Notes: generated by a model from the letters alone, not told the origin. Shown: positions 47,293-55,971, counted from the first letter of the stretch. The stretch is 64,000 nucleotides of DNA from Oribacterium sinus (GCF_014202695.1 NZ_JACHHH010000004.1:1-64000), one strand, 5' to 3'. Numbers and translations are program-made.

Positions 47293-48648
47293 ATGAGAAA
47301 AAGAAAATTATTTGCATCGGCAGCCATTCTGGCTATGGCGATTATGGCAGCAGCCTGCGGCAAGAAGACAGAGACTAAGGAGTCTGAGAAGGCTTCCGGA
47401 AGTGAAGTAAGTTCCTCCACCTTAACCGAGGACAGTCCTGAGATTAAAGAGCTGGAAGCTCTGAAGGTTCCCGCTGAGCCTAAGCTTTCCGAGATGGGAA
47501 GCATCACTCTCCCGGATTTAAAGAGCATTACCGTTACGGTAGCGCCATTGGAGAATGTAACCCAGGAAGAAGTGGACAATGCCATCCAGCAGACCTTGGA
47601 TCAGAATCCTACCGTGGTAGATGATGCGGCCAAGGAAGGGGATACCGTAAATATCGACTACAGCGGATCCATTGACGGAAAGAAGTTTGACGGCGGTACA
47701 GCGGAGAAGCAGGATCTGAAGCTTGGCTCCGGACAGTTCATCCCCGGATTTGAGGATCAGCTGATTGGCAAGAAGGCCGGAGAAGATGTTACCGTAAAGG
47801 TTACCTTCCCGGAGAGCTATGGCAATGAAGAGCTTGCCGGTAAGAATGCGGAATTTGCGGTAAAGATTCATGAAGTAAAGCGTCCTGCTACCTTAACGGA
47901 TGAATGGGTAAAGAACTATGACGGCACCACTGCGGAAACCGTAGAAAGCTATCGCGATCAGGTTCGTGAGCAGCTTCAGGCCAGAAAAGATTTTAACTAC
48001 CACTCCAACATTCAGGATCAGGCACTTCAGGCGATTAGTGAAAAAGCTACCGTTAAGCCCTCCGAGAAGCTTATGGAATATGCAAAGGCTTACCTTTTAG
48101 ATGCAACTCTTAAACAGATGAAGAGCTACGGCCTGTCCGTTGCGGATATCATCAACATGTCCGGAAAGACCGTGAAAGAGTATAAAGAGGATGCCTATGC
48201 CAAAGCGGAGGATTATGCAAAGCAGCTTTTCTTAATGCGAAAGCTGGCAGATGATCAGGGCATTAAGGTAACGGATGCTTTATTAGATGAGCTGGCTGAG
48301 GCGGAGTCTTCCTTAACCGGAGAAAAGACCAATCGTGTGAAGCTGATTGAGCAGTACGGTAAGGAGCTGGTAGAAGAGGCTGCAATCCGTAATAAAGTGA
48401 TGGAATACATTGAGTCTCAGATTACCGTTAAGAATGAAGAGCCTTCCGTAATCATGGAGCAGGACAGCGATAAGGGTAAGGAGAGCAAGGCAAGCGAAGC
48501 CGAGACAGAGGCTGCAAAGGAGCAGGAGTCTTCTGCAAGCAAAGAATCCTCCAAGGCTAAGGAGGATTCCAAGAAGAAGGAAGAGACTATCGCTTCTACA
48601 GAGGAAAGCTCTGTAATGGCTACCATCGAAACCAAGGCAAAAGAGTAA
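47293..48648 (+). CDS. Exported trigger-factor-like FKBP prolyl isomerase lipoprotein
   Basis: The 451-residue protein has a lipoprotein signal (basic n-region, hydrophobic stretch, lipobox AAACG with Cys22). A Ser-rich linker is followed by an FKBP domain (about 112-195: GDTVNIDYSGSIDGKKFDGG, FIPGFEDQLIGKKAGE) and a helical region like the trigger factor C-terminal domain (about 200-385). It ends in a long Ser/Glu/Lys tail. The ribosome-binding N-domain is absent. It is probably a foldase for secreted proteins at the membrane surface. AAGGAG precedes the ATG. Confidence 0.88.
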   Translation: MRKRKLFASAAILAMAIMAAACGKKTETKESEKASGSEVSSSTLTEDSPEIKELEALKVPAEPKLSEMGSITLPDLKSITVTVAPLENVTQEEVDNAIQQTLDQNPTVVDDAAKEGDTVNIDYSGSIDGKKFDGGTAEKQDLKLGSGQFIPGFEDQLIGKKAGEDVTVKVTFPESYGNEELAGKNAEFAVKIHEVKRPATLTDEWVKNYDGTTAETVESYRDQVREQLQARKDFNYHSNIQDQALQAISEKATVKPSEKLMEYAKAYLLDATLKQMKSYGLSVADIINMSGKTVKEYKEDAYAKAEDYAKQLFLMRKLADDQGIKVTDALLDELAEAESSLTGEKTNRVKLIEQYGKELVEEAAIRNKVMEYIESQITVKNEEPSVIMEQDSDKGKESKASEAETEAAKEQESSASKESSKAKEDSKKKEETIASTEESSVMATIETKAKE

Positions 48649-48681
48649 TAGACAGCGGCGGAAATTTATTTCGCTTTATGG

Positions 48682-48728
48682 AAAAAGGTCTGAAAAAGGG
48701 AAGTTTCCCGATTTCAGGCCTTTTTTAT
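48682..48728 (+). terminator. Terminator after the FKBP lipoprotein
   Basis: AAAAAGGTCTGAAAAAGGGAA pairs with TTCCCGATTTCAGGCCTTTTT with few mismatches and ends in a T run. It lies 34 nt after the stop. Confidence 0.85.
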
Positions 48729-48816
48729 GCGTAATGAGTACCACTTTCCCAGTGTGGGATATTTCGTTTGCCCCGGACGTATAGCCGGAAACTCTGTAAT
48801 ATCTTCTAAAAAAATC

Positions 48817-48860
48817 TTGACAAAAATACTTTAGCATAGTAACGTATTAGCATACTAATA
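48817..48860 (+). promoter_or_regulatory. Promoter/operator region of the amino acid ABC importer
   Basis: A perfect -35 TTGACA lies at 48817-48822. A clear -10 is not found (TAACGT at 48840-48845 has the right 17-nt spacing but is weak). Two related half-sites follow: TTAGCATAGTAA, then the palindrome TATTAG-CATA-CTAATA (48845-48860). A weak -10 overlapped by a palindrome suggests a regulated promoter; the regulator is unknown. Confidence 0.5.
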
Positions 48861-48896
48861 AATCAAAGTAGAAAAGAGAAAGAAAGGGAGAAGAGT

Positions 48897-49793
48897 ATGA
48901 AAAAGTTTGGAAGAAATCTTTTATGGATAGCAACTGCAGGAGTTTTGGCACTGGGAATGGTGGCTTGCGGAGGAAAGAATACTACCGGAAGTAGCTCCGG
49001 AAGCAAGGAAGAGGGCAGTACGCAGGCAGGCAGCGAGCAGGCCGGTACCGAGAAGGCAGGAGAAAAGGCAGAAGCCAAGGTGGAGGGAAGCAACGGAAGC
49101 TTCACCGTGGGCTTTGACCAGGAATTCCCTCCCATGGGCTTTGTAGGCGAGGATGGAAACTATACCGGCTATGACCTGGAGCTGGCAGAGGAAGTGGCAA
49201 AGAGATTGGATTTGACCTTTGTACCCAAGCCCATTAACTGGGATGCCAAGGATTTAGAATTAAATTCCGGAAACATTGATTGCATCTGGAACGGCTTCGG
49301 TATGGAAGGCCGTGAGGACAGCTATACCTTTGTGGGACCTTACTTAGCCAATAAGCAGGTTTTTGTGGTAAGAGAGGACAGCGATATCAGCAGTCTATCC
49401 GATTTAAAGGGGAAGGCGGTAGAGGTGCAGAAGGATTCCACCGGACTTACCGCATTAAATCGAGAGGAAAATAAGAGCTTAAAGGATAGCTTCGGCAGCC
49501 TCACCGAGGTGGGAGACTACCAGAATGCCATGATGGATTTGGAATCCGGTGCCTGTGACGCCATTTGTATGGATTCCGTAGTGGCGGAATATCAGATTAA
49601 GACTTTTAAAAAGAAGGCTAAGGTTCTTTCCGAAAGCCTGACTGAGGAGCAGTACGGTATTGGCTTCAAGAAGGGGAACACCGAACTTGCAGATAAAGTG
49701 AAGAAAACCCTTTTGGAAATGAAGGAAGAAGGTGTGATTGATAAAATCAATGAAAAATGGTTTGGCACAAGGGAAGGTTTTATTTTACAATAG
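48897..49793 (+). CDS. Polar amino acid ABC transporter substrate-binding lipoprotein
   Basis: The 298-residue family 3 binding protein has a lipobox VACGG (Cys24), then a Ser/Gly/Glu linker, then a PBPb domain (about 65-298: FTVGFDQEFPPMGFVGEDGNYTGYDLELAEEVAKRL). It delivers a polar amino acid to the permease encoded downstream. The exact ligand (for example glutamine, cystine or arginine) cannot be read. It is separated from the permease by 206 nt that contain a 19-bp tandem repeat. Confidence 0.92.
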   Translation: MKKFGRNLLWIATAGVLALGMVACGGKNTTGSSSGSKEEGSTQAGSEQAGTEKAGEKAEAKVEGSNGSFTVGFDQEFPPMGFVGEDGNYTGYDLELAEEVAKRLDLTFVPKPINWDAKDLELNSGNIDCIWNGFGMEGREDSYTFVGPYLANKQVFVVREDSDISSLSDLKGKAVEVQKDSTGLTALNREENKSLKDSFGSLTEVGDYQNAMMDLESGACDAICMDSVVAEYQIKTFKKKAKVLSESLTEEQYGIGFKKGNTELADKVKKTLLEMKEEGVIDKINEKWFGTREGFILQ

Positions 49794-49888
49794 GAAAGAC
49801 AAAATTTTAAAACGGTAAATAAAGGCGTTTTGCAGAGAGTAGTATGGAACATTCACAAACACAATAGAGTGAATGGATCAAGAGAGAA

Positions 49889-49964
49889 AGACGAAATCAA
49901 TAGAACAAGATGAAATCAATAGAGCGAGACTAAATCAGTAGAATAAGACTAAATCAATAGAGTA
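49889..49964. repeat. 19-bp tandem repeat (4 units)
   Basis: Units start at 49889, 49908, 49927 and 49946. The consensus is AGACTAAATCAATAGAGTA, with one to several changes per unit. It lies between the binding-protein gene and the permease gene within one operon. A weaker related stretch (ACAATAGAGTGAATGGATC) precedes it. Confidence 0.88.
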
Positions 49965-49999
49965 GTAGAGAAGAAATAAAGACGAAAAGGGGAGAAAAA

Positions 50000-50650
50000 A
50001 TGGAGTGGACTGTGGTGCTGTGGAAGCTGGGAGAAGGATTGCTGGTGAGTCTGGGAATCTTCGCCATAACCCTCCTTTTTTCTTTGCCCTTAGGTCTTTT
50101 GGTGGCCTTTGGGAGAATGCATAAAAACCCCTTGATATCGGGAATCATCAAAATCTACATTTCCTTTATGCGGGGAACGCCCTTAATGCTACAGCTTTTT
50201 ATGGTGTATTACGGCCCCTATTACATTTTCAAAGTAAGTCTCCATCCGGGTTACCGCATGACTGCGGTATATATCGGATTTATTCTGAATTATGCGGCAT
50301 ATTTTGCGGAAATCTATCGTTCCGGAATTCAATCCATGGACCGGGGGCAGTATGAGGCGGCGGAAATTCTCGGTTACAGCAAAATGCAGTGTTTCTTCCG
50401 TATTATCCTTCCCCAGGTTTGGAAGAAGATTCTTCCTTCCATTACCAACGAGGTGATTTCTTTGGTAAAGGATACTTCTTTAGCCTTTTCCATTTCCGTG
50501 ATGGAAATGTTTACCCAGGCCAAGGCATTGTCTTCTTCCCAGAGCTCCATGTTACCCTTGATTATGGCAGGAGTGCTATACTACATTTTCAATTTTGTGG
50601 TAGCCTTTATTATGGAACAGATGGAAAAGAAGATGGCGTATTATCAATAG
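50000..50650 (+). CDS. Polar amino acid ABC transporter permease
   Basis: The 216-residue HisM/GlnP-type permease has about five transmembrane helices. The EAA loop that contacts the ATPase is clear (QYEAAEILGYSKMQCFFRIILPQ), and YISFMRGTPLMLQLFMVYYG is typical of the family. It most likely acts as a homodimer because only one permease gene is present. GGGGAG precedes the ATG. Confidence 0.94.
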   Translation: MEWTVVLWKLGEGLLVSLGIFAITLLFSLPLGLLVAFGRMHKNPLISGIIKIYISFMRGTPLMLQLFMVYYGPYYIFKVSLHPGYRMTAVYIGFILNYAAYFAEIYRSGIQSMDRGQYEAAEILGYSKMQCFFRIILPQVWKKILPSITNEVISLVKDTSLAFSISVMEMFTQAKALSSSQSSMLPLIMAGVLYYIFNFVVAFIMEQMEKKMAYYQ

Positions 50651-50708
50651 AATTGGATGGAAAAGCAGATGTGGGAGTGTCCATCTGAGGAATCAATAGG
50701 AGAGCGGA

Positions 50709-51473
50709 ATGGCGATTTTAGAAATGAAAAATATCCGAAAGGCATTTTCAGGAGAGGAAATTCTGAAAGGAATTTCTCTGTCCTGTAAGGAGGGCGAGGT
50801 GCTCAGCATCATCGGCCCCTCCGGCTCAGGAAAGTCCACATTGCTTCGCATTGCCACCCTCCTGGAAAAGGCGGAGGGAGGAGAGCTTTTCTACGACGGA
50901 AAGGCGATTTTTTCGTTGACGGAAGGGCAGAAAAAGCAGGCAACGAAGGAAGAAAAGGAAGAGGCCAAAAAGCTTTTCGGCCTGGTGTTTCAGAACTTTA
51001 ATCTTTTTCCCCATTGGACGGTTGTGAAAAATGTGATGGATCCCCTGATTCACGTGCAGAGAAAAACAAAGGAAGAAGCGGAAGAAAAAGCCAAAGCAGT
51101 GCTTTCCCAAATGGGGCTTTTGGAAAAGGCGGAGCAGTATCCCTATTCCCTCTCCGGCGGACAAAAGCAAAGGGTGGCCATTGCCAGAGCCCTGGCATTA
51201 GAGCCGAAGATTTTATTTTTTGATGAGCCAACCTCTGCACTGGATCCGGAGCTTACGGGAGAAGTGCTTTCCGTGATTCGCTCCCTAAAGGGACAGAAGA
51301 TGGCCATGGTGATTGTTACCCATGAAATGACCTTTGCCAAAGATATTTCCGACCGCATCCTTTTTATGGCGGATGGAGAAGTAATCTGCGAGGGAAGTCC
51401 GGAGGAGGTCTTTTCTTCGGAGCAGGAAAGAATGAAAAGCTTTCTGGGAAATTATCAGAATCTTCTTTCCTAA
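50709..51473 (+). CDS. Polar amino acid ABC transporter ATP-binding protein
   Basis: The 254-residue GlnQ-type ATPase powers the importer. It has Walker A GPSGSGKST, Q-loop FQNFNLFPHWTV, signature LSGGQKQRVAIARAL, Walker B ILFFDEPTSALDPEL and the switch His in VTHEM. An insertion of about 20 charged residues (QKKQATKEEKEEAKKL) precedes the Q-loop, a feature seen in some Clostridia members. It is the last gene of the operon. Confidence 0.95.
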   Translation: MAILEMKNIRKAFSGEEILKGISLSCKEGEVLSIIGPSGSGKSTLLRIATLLEKAEGGELFYDGKAIFSLTEGQKKQATKEEKEEAKKLFGLVFQNFNLFPHWTVVKNVMDPLIHVQRKTKEEAEEKAKAVLSQMGLLEKAEQYPYSLSGGQKQRVAIARALALEPKILFFDEPTSALDPELTGEVLSVIRSLKGQKMAMVIVTHEMTFAKDISDRILFMADGEVICEGSPEEVFSSEQERMKSFLGNYQNLLS

Positions 51474-51599
51474 GAGCTGCTCTTAAAAGAAATGAAATGG
51501 GGAAAGTAAGAATATCGTAACTTTTTTTCCGGATTTTTTGAATTTATCGAAAGCATAAAGGCAGAAAAAGAGCTTGGCAATGTGTAAAAGTGTAATTTT

Positions 51600-51658
51600 T
51601 GTGGATAAGTCCTCTTAAAATCCCATTTTTGGGAAAATGTACAAAGGACTTATCCACA
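51600..51658. other. Inverted pair of perfect DnaA boxes (outside oriC)
   Basis: TGTGGATAAGTCC (51600-51612) and GGACTTATCCACA (51646-51658) are exact complements. Each contains a consensus DnaA box (TGTGGATAA / TTATCCACA). Between them is a small TCCCA/TGGGA hairpin. The 405-nt gap between the ABC ATPase and the next gene otherwise holds only AT-rich sequence and an unsupported 62-codon frame. Confidence 0.8.
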
Positions 51659-51878
51659 TTTTTGTCGAAATGGATGAATTGCTGTTACGAAAGCGAAAGG
51701 AATGAAAACTTGCTTCTTGATGTTCTATTCCCTATTCCTTTGGATGAAAAAATTGAGTCAAGGGAAGAATGGGAAATCCGGGATTAGGCGGAGGAAGCTC
51801 TTTCCAAGACAAAAGAACTAGGCTACAATATGGGGCAGAAAGTTTTGGGAAAAGAGCGGAAGAAGGGATTTTACTGTA

Positions 51879-52985
51879 ATGGGGAAGAAAAAAGGAGAAA
51901 AGCAGGAAGGAAAAACAGTTTTAGCTAAGCATGAAAAAAGCTTAGCAAAAAAAGCGGAAAAGAAGGCGGAGAAAAAGCGGCAAAGGCAGGAAAGAGAGCA
52001 GGCTCTGGAGGCAAGGATTGCGGCTTTAGAAATGGCTTTACAGGAAAAACAAGAGAGAACAAGAGAAACGAACTTCGAGGAACAGAGTGTGAAAGAAGCG
52101 GGAGAAACGCTGCCGGAAGCTTCGGAAGAATATACGGAACAAGAGCAGGAAGCTTTAGAACAGGAGAACCCGGGTAATGCAAAAGAGGAAGCCTTAGAAG
52201 AGGAGAATTTGAATGCTTTGGAAGCGGAAAAACCGATTCATTCAGAAGATTCGGAGGCCGTTGTTATTGAAGAAGCTTCTGAAAGGAAAGGGATACCGGT
52301 CTTTGTGGAGGCTCGCTCCTCCTTCTTTTCTCCGGCCCTTCCTTCCTCCGGAGCAATCAAGGAATTTTTGCAGGCACCGAAGCTTTTACGGGGAGAAATC
52401 CGGGAGTACTTGGCGGATCCGGAAGAGGCCATGCTGAAGGAGAAGGAAAAGACAGGACATAAAAGTACCTCTCTGCTTTTTACTATCAGCTTGCTTCTGA
52501 TGTTTTTCATCGGCTTATACCTTTCCAACGGAAATCCGGCAGCTTCTCTTCAATTTTCCCTGCTCTATGCCTTAAGCTTTTTGCTCTTTCCCTTCTTCCT
52601 GGTTCTGTTTTTTTCAGAGGGAAGAAGCTTTTCCTCCTTGTTTTATCTCTTTACCAGGGGAAGATTGGCGCTCTACCTTTTAGCAAGTCTATCCTTTTTT
52701 TCCTTGTTGCTAGGTTTTCCTCTGTTTTCCGTCTTTCTGTTTCTTTTGGGCATACCCTTGGGCATTGTGTTGGATTATACAGCCCTGAAAATAGAGTACG
52801 GTCAAAGCGGAAAGGTGCTGAAAATCTGCTTTTTATACAGCGTTTTCGCCCTAAGCTTATTCCTGTTTTTCGGATTCTGCTTCGTGGGCTTTAGTCTGCT
52901 AAATTATATTCTGGGGCGTTTATGGGAAGGAAATCTGAACCTGAAAGGATTTTTAGAGTTTTTGCTTTCTCATTTTCCAGAATAG
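51879..52985 (+). CDS. Membrane protein with charged coiled-coil N-terminus, function unknown
   Basis: The 368-residue protein is not recognised. Residues 1-60 are Lys/Glu/Arg/Ala-rich and probably a coiled coil. Residues 60-135 are very acidic. Residues 195-360 contain about five transmembrane helices (for example TSLLFTISLLLMFFIGLYL and LLFPFFLVLFFSE). It may be a membrane-anchored scaffold. GAAGAAGGGA lies some distance upstream. It is a single gene with no functional clue from its neighbours. Confidence 0.75.
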   Translation: MGKKKGEKQEGKTVLAKHEKSLAKKAEKKAEKKRQRQEREQALEARIAALEMALQEKQERTRETNFEEQSVKEAGETLPEASEEYTEQEQEALEQENPGNAKEEALEEENLNALEAEKPIHSEDSEAVVIEEASERKGIPVFVEARSSFFSPALPSSGAIKEFLQAPKLLRGEIREYLADPEEAMLKEKEKTGHKSTSLLFTISLLLMFFIGLYLSNGNPAASLQFSLLYALSFLLFPFFLVLFFSEGRSFSSLFYLFTRGRLALYLLASLSFFSLLLGFPLFSVFLFLLGIPLGIVLDYTALKIEYGQSGKVLKICFLYSVFALSLFLFFGFCFVGFSLLNYILGRLWEGNLNLKGFLEFLLSHFPE

Positions 52986-53034
52986 GATTTTGTTCATCTT
53001 CTCTATTTTTTCAAGCAAAATAAACAAAGGAACT

Positions 53035-53139
53035 GACTTGTCACCGTATTCTTTCTTCCCTATAATGGGAGAGTACATGTGACAAGTCTTTTATTATTTG
53101 CCAAGGGCTTCGGAGGAAAACGGCGGATAGAAAAGACTT
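53035..53139 (+). promoter_or_regulatory. Promoter and structured leader of the BMP nucleoside operon
   Basis: -35 TTGTCA (53038-53043), a 17-nt spacer and perfect -10 TATAAT (53061-53066). A perfect 10-bp inverted repeat flanks the promoter: GACTTGTCAC (53035-53044) and GTGACAAGTC (53079-53088). In the leader, AAGTCTTTT (53085-53093) pairs with AAAAGACTT (53131-53139), enclosing GCC/GGC-rich sequence. The two pairings share AAGTC and cannot form at once. No known riboswitch consensus is recognised. Confidence 0.6.
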
Positions 53140-53158
53140 CATCTAAGGAGGACGAGAA

Positions 53159-54289
53159 ATGAAGAAAAGAATCTTTGCGGCATTCCTGGCTTTGACCATG
53201 GCGTTCAGCTTAGCGGCTTGCGGTGCTTCCGGCGGAGAGAAGAAAGAAAGTGCAAAGACTACCGAGCAGGGTTCCGAGAAGGGTACAGAGGCAGGTTCCG
53301 AGAAGGCGGAGGAGAGCAAGGCGGAGAAGAAGGATGCTTCTTCCGGCAAGGGCCTGAAGGTTGGTATTGTTACCGACGTAGGAGGAGTAAATGACGGTTC
53401 CTTCAACCAGTCTGCTTGGGAAGGCTTACAGAGAGCACAGAAGGAGCTTGGTATCGAGGCAAAGTATCTGGAGTCTAAGACCGATGCGGACTATAAGCCC
53501 AATATCGAAACCTTTGTGGATGAGGACTATGATTTAATTATTTGTATCGGGTATGCTTTGGCAGATGCTTTAAAGGCAGAGTCCGCTTCCAACCCGGATG
53601 TAAAGTTTGCCATCGTGGATGATGCTTCCTTAGCGGATGTTTCCAATGTTACTTCCCTGATGTTCGAGCAGGCACAGGTTTCTTACCTTGCAGGATATGT
53701 TGCAGGAAAGACCACCAAGAAGAATACCGTAGGTATCGTTTTGGGTATGGCTACAGACATGATGAATCAGTTCGGATACGGCTACACAGCAGGTGTTTTG
53801 GATGCCAATGCAAGTGCTAAGGTTTTACAGGCCAATGCCAACTCCTTTGCAGATACTGCAGCAGGAAAGACTGCAGCAAACAACATGGTAACCAATGGAG
53901 CTGACGTTATTTTCCAGGTAGCAGGCGGAACCGGACTGGGTGTAATCGATGCTTGTAAGGAAGCGAAGATTTGGGCTATCGGTGTAGACAGTGATCAGAG
54001 CTCTATCGCTCCTGAGACCATTTTGACCTCTGCTATGAAGAGAGTGGACAATGCGGTATTTGATGTAAGCAAGGAATTGGTGGAAGGCAACATCAAGGGC
54101 GGTGTAAAGACCTATACTTTGGCTGATGAAGGTGTAGACCTTGCTCCCGGTACGGAGAACATTGATCCTGCAGTGGTTAAAGAAGTAGAAGAAATAAAGA
54201 AGAAGATTGTTTCCGGCGAGCTGAAGGTGCCAAACAACAAGGCAGACTTTGAAGCAAAGTACGGAGATGTTTACGAGTTAGACAACTAA
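53159..54289 (+). CDS. BMP-family (PnrA-like) nucleoside-binding lipoprotein
   Basis: The 376-residue binding protein has a lipobox LAACG (Cys21), a Ser/Lys/Glu linker, and a Bmp domain (KVGIVTDVGGVNDGSFNQSAWEGLQRAQKELGI, LIICIGYALADAL, VFQVAGGTGLGVIDACKEAKIWAIGVDSDQS). Members such as T. pallidum PnrA bind purine nucleosides. It begins a gene set that continues, after the yjjI/yjjW pair, with the matching ATPase and two permeases. Confidence 0.93.
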   Translation: MKKRIFAAFLALTMAFSLAACGASGGEKKESAKTTEQGSEKGTEAGSEKAEESKAEKKDASSGKGLKVGIVTDVGGVNDGSFNQSAWEGLQRAQKELGIEAKYLESKTDADYKPNIETFVDEDYDLIICIGYALADALKAESASNPDVKFAIVDDASLADVSNVTSLMFEQAQVSYLAGYVAGKTTKKNTVGIVLGMATDMMNQFGYGYTAGVLDANASAKVLQANANSFADTAAGKTAANNMVTNGADVIFQVAGGTGLGVIDACKEAKIWAIGVDSDQSSIAPETILTSAMKRVDNAVFDVSKELVEGNIKGGVKTYTLADEGVDLAPGTENIDPAVVKEVEEIKKKIVSGELKVPNNKADFEAKYGDVYELDN

Positions 54290-54359
54290 GTACAGAGAAA
54301 ATACTACAGGGATGTGAATTTTCTGAAAGAGTAAGACAGGGGAATAGAAAGGACAGAAA

Positions 54360-55907
54360 ATGAAAGAAATATCCATGGAAAAAGTTGAAGCGGCTCGGCA
54401 GGCTATGCTGGAAACAGTAAAGTCAAAGAGCTTGACCCACGAGCAGAAGGTAGCCACAATGGCCAATCATGCGGACTCCCTTCTCTCTGTTCTGAACCTT
54501 CCCGAAGGACTTTTGGAAGTTTTACGTTGTGAGCCGGAGAAGCAGTGCATTTGCGACCTTTTCGAAGGAAATGCTCCTATGCGTCCCCGCTATATCATCC
54601 CGGATTATGAGAAATTCTTTCGAGAGGGCTCCGCTTTCTTGCAGGTAGAGCCTCCCAAGGATTTGTATGAAGCCATTAACGCTCTGCAAATCTTTTATAA
54701 GCATGTTCCATCCGTAACCAATTATCCGGTTTATGTGGGACAGCTGGACACCCTGCTGGATCCCTTTGTGCAGGATATGGACGAAGAGCTTGCCTTTAAA
54801 ATGATTAAACTTTTCTGTATCCAGATGGACAGAACGATTCTGGACTCCTTCGCCCATGCCAACATTGGCCCCAAGGCTACCAAGGCCGGAAGACTTTTGC
54901 TTCGGGCTATGGCGGAAACCAAGGATGCAGTCCCGAACCTTACCTTGAAATATGATGAGGAGCTTACCGAGGATGACTTTGCCATTGAAGCCATTCGTTG
55001 TGCTATGGCCAGTGCCAAGCCAAGCTTTTGCAACCACCGGATGTATTCCAAGGATTTTTCCGGAAATTATGTGATTGCTTCTTGCTACAACGGCTTGGCA
55101 TACGGAGGGGGAGCCTATACCCTTGTTCGCCTGATCTTAAGTAATATTGCCAAGAGGGCCAAGGACAGAAAGGATTTTCTGGAGAAAGAGCTCCCCTATA
55201 TCATGGATCTTTGTGTGCGCTATATGGATGAGCGAATTCGTTTTATCGTGGAAGAGTCCGGCTTTTTCGAGAATAACTTCCTGGCGAAAGAAGGCTTTAT
55301 CCATAGAGACCGTTTTTCCGCTATGTTCGGCTTGGTGGGACTTGCCGAGGCGGTCAATATTCTTCTGGAAAAGGAAGGAAAGGGTGATTGTCGCTTTGGC
55401 CACAGCAAGGAGGCAACGGAGCTTGGGGTAGAGATTATGGATTGCATTTCTGCCTTTAACGAAGCCCACAAGAATCCTTATTGTGAGGTCAGCAACGGAC
55501 ATTTCCTCCTCCATGCCCAGGTAGGGATCTCCACAGATGTGGAAATCAGCCCGGGAACCAGAATCCCCATCGGAGAGGAACCGGAGAATCTGGCAGACCA
55601 AATGGAAGTTCTGTCTCATTTCCACCATTACTTCCCCTCCGGAACAGGAGACCTTTTCCCCATTGACAGAACCATTCACCAAAACCCGGAGTATGTTTTG
55701 GATATTATGAAGGGGGCTTTCCAAAAGAATCTTCGCTACCTTTCCTTCTATTCCAACGATTCCGACGTGATTCGTATTACCGGATATCTGGTGAAGAAAT
55801 CCGAGATGGACAAGCTGAAGCAAGGAAAGAGTGTTTTGCAGGACACCGTGGCTTTAGGTCTGGGTGCTGCCGAAAATGGAAAGATTTTGGAGCGTAAGGT
55901 TCGCTAA
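54360..55907 (+). CDS. yjjI: YjjI-family glycyl radical enzyme
   Basis: The 515-residue protein is close to the length of E. coli YjjI and matches its family, whose reaction is not established. The C-terminal glycyl radical loop reads DVIRITGY, with Gly475 as the radical site. Cys242 in VIASCYNGLAYGGG is the best candidate for the thiyl residue, with Cys224 as the alternative. The radical is oxygen sensitive, so the enzyme works under anaerobic conditions. It lies 70 nt after the BMP lipoprotein and 94 nt before its activase, inside a nucleoside importer gene set. AAAGGA precedes the ATG. Confidence 0.92.
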   Translation: MKEISMEKVEAARQAMLETVKSKSLTHEQKVATMANHADSLLSVLNLPEGLLEVLRCEPEKQCICDLFEGNAPMRPRYIIPDYEKFFREGSAFLQVEPPKDLYEAINALQIFYKHVPSVTNYPVYVGQLDTLLDPFVQDMDEELAFKMIKLFCIQMDRTILDSFAHANIGPKATKAGRLLLRAMAETKDAVPNLTLKYDEELTEDDFAIEAIRCAMASAKPSFCNHRMYSKDFSGNYVIASCYNGLAYGGGAYTLVRLILSNIAKRAKDRKDFLEKELPYIMDLCVRYMDERIRFIVEESGFFENNFLAKEGFIHRDRFSAMFGLVGLAEAVNILLEKEGKGDCRFGHSKEATELGVEIMDCISAFNEAHKNPYCEVSNGHFLLHAQVGISTDVEISPGTRIPIGEEPENLADQMEVLSHFHHYFPSGTGDLFPIDRTIHQNPEYVLDIMKGAFQKNLRYLSFYSNDSDVIRITGYLVKKSEMDKLKQGKSVLQDTVALGLGAAENGKILERKVR

Positions 55908-55933
55908 GCATTAAGGGATTGTATTATGTTTTT

Positions 55934-55971
55934 ACGAAAGAGGAGGCGTATTCAAGCTTCCTCTTTTTCGT
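55934..55971 (+). terminator. Hairpin between yjjI and yjjW
   Basis: ACGAAAGAGGAGGC and GCTTCCTCTTTTTCGT form a long stem with an 8-nt loop. The T run lies in the 3' arm rather than after it, so it may act as a partial terminator or an mRNA stabiliser. It would allow more enzyme than activase to be made; this role is inferred. Confidence 0.55.

Noticed and set aside
51599-51787. 62-codon frame starting at the DnaA-box pair
   Set aside because: It starts within the inverted repeat, has no RBS and no recognisable pattern; most likely chance.
53067-53158. Purine riboswitch in the BMP operon leader
   Set aside because: The leader is short and lacks the conserved purine-aptamer loops; only generic pairing is seen.
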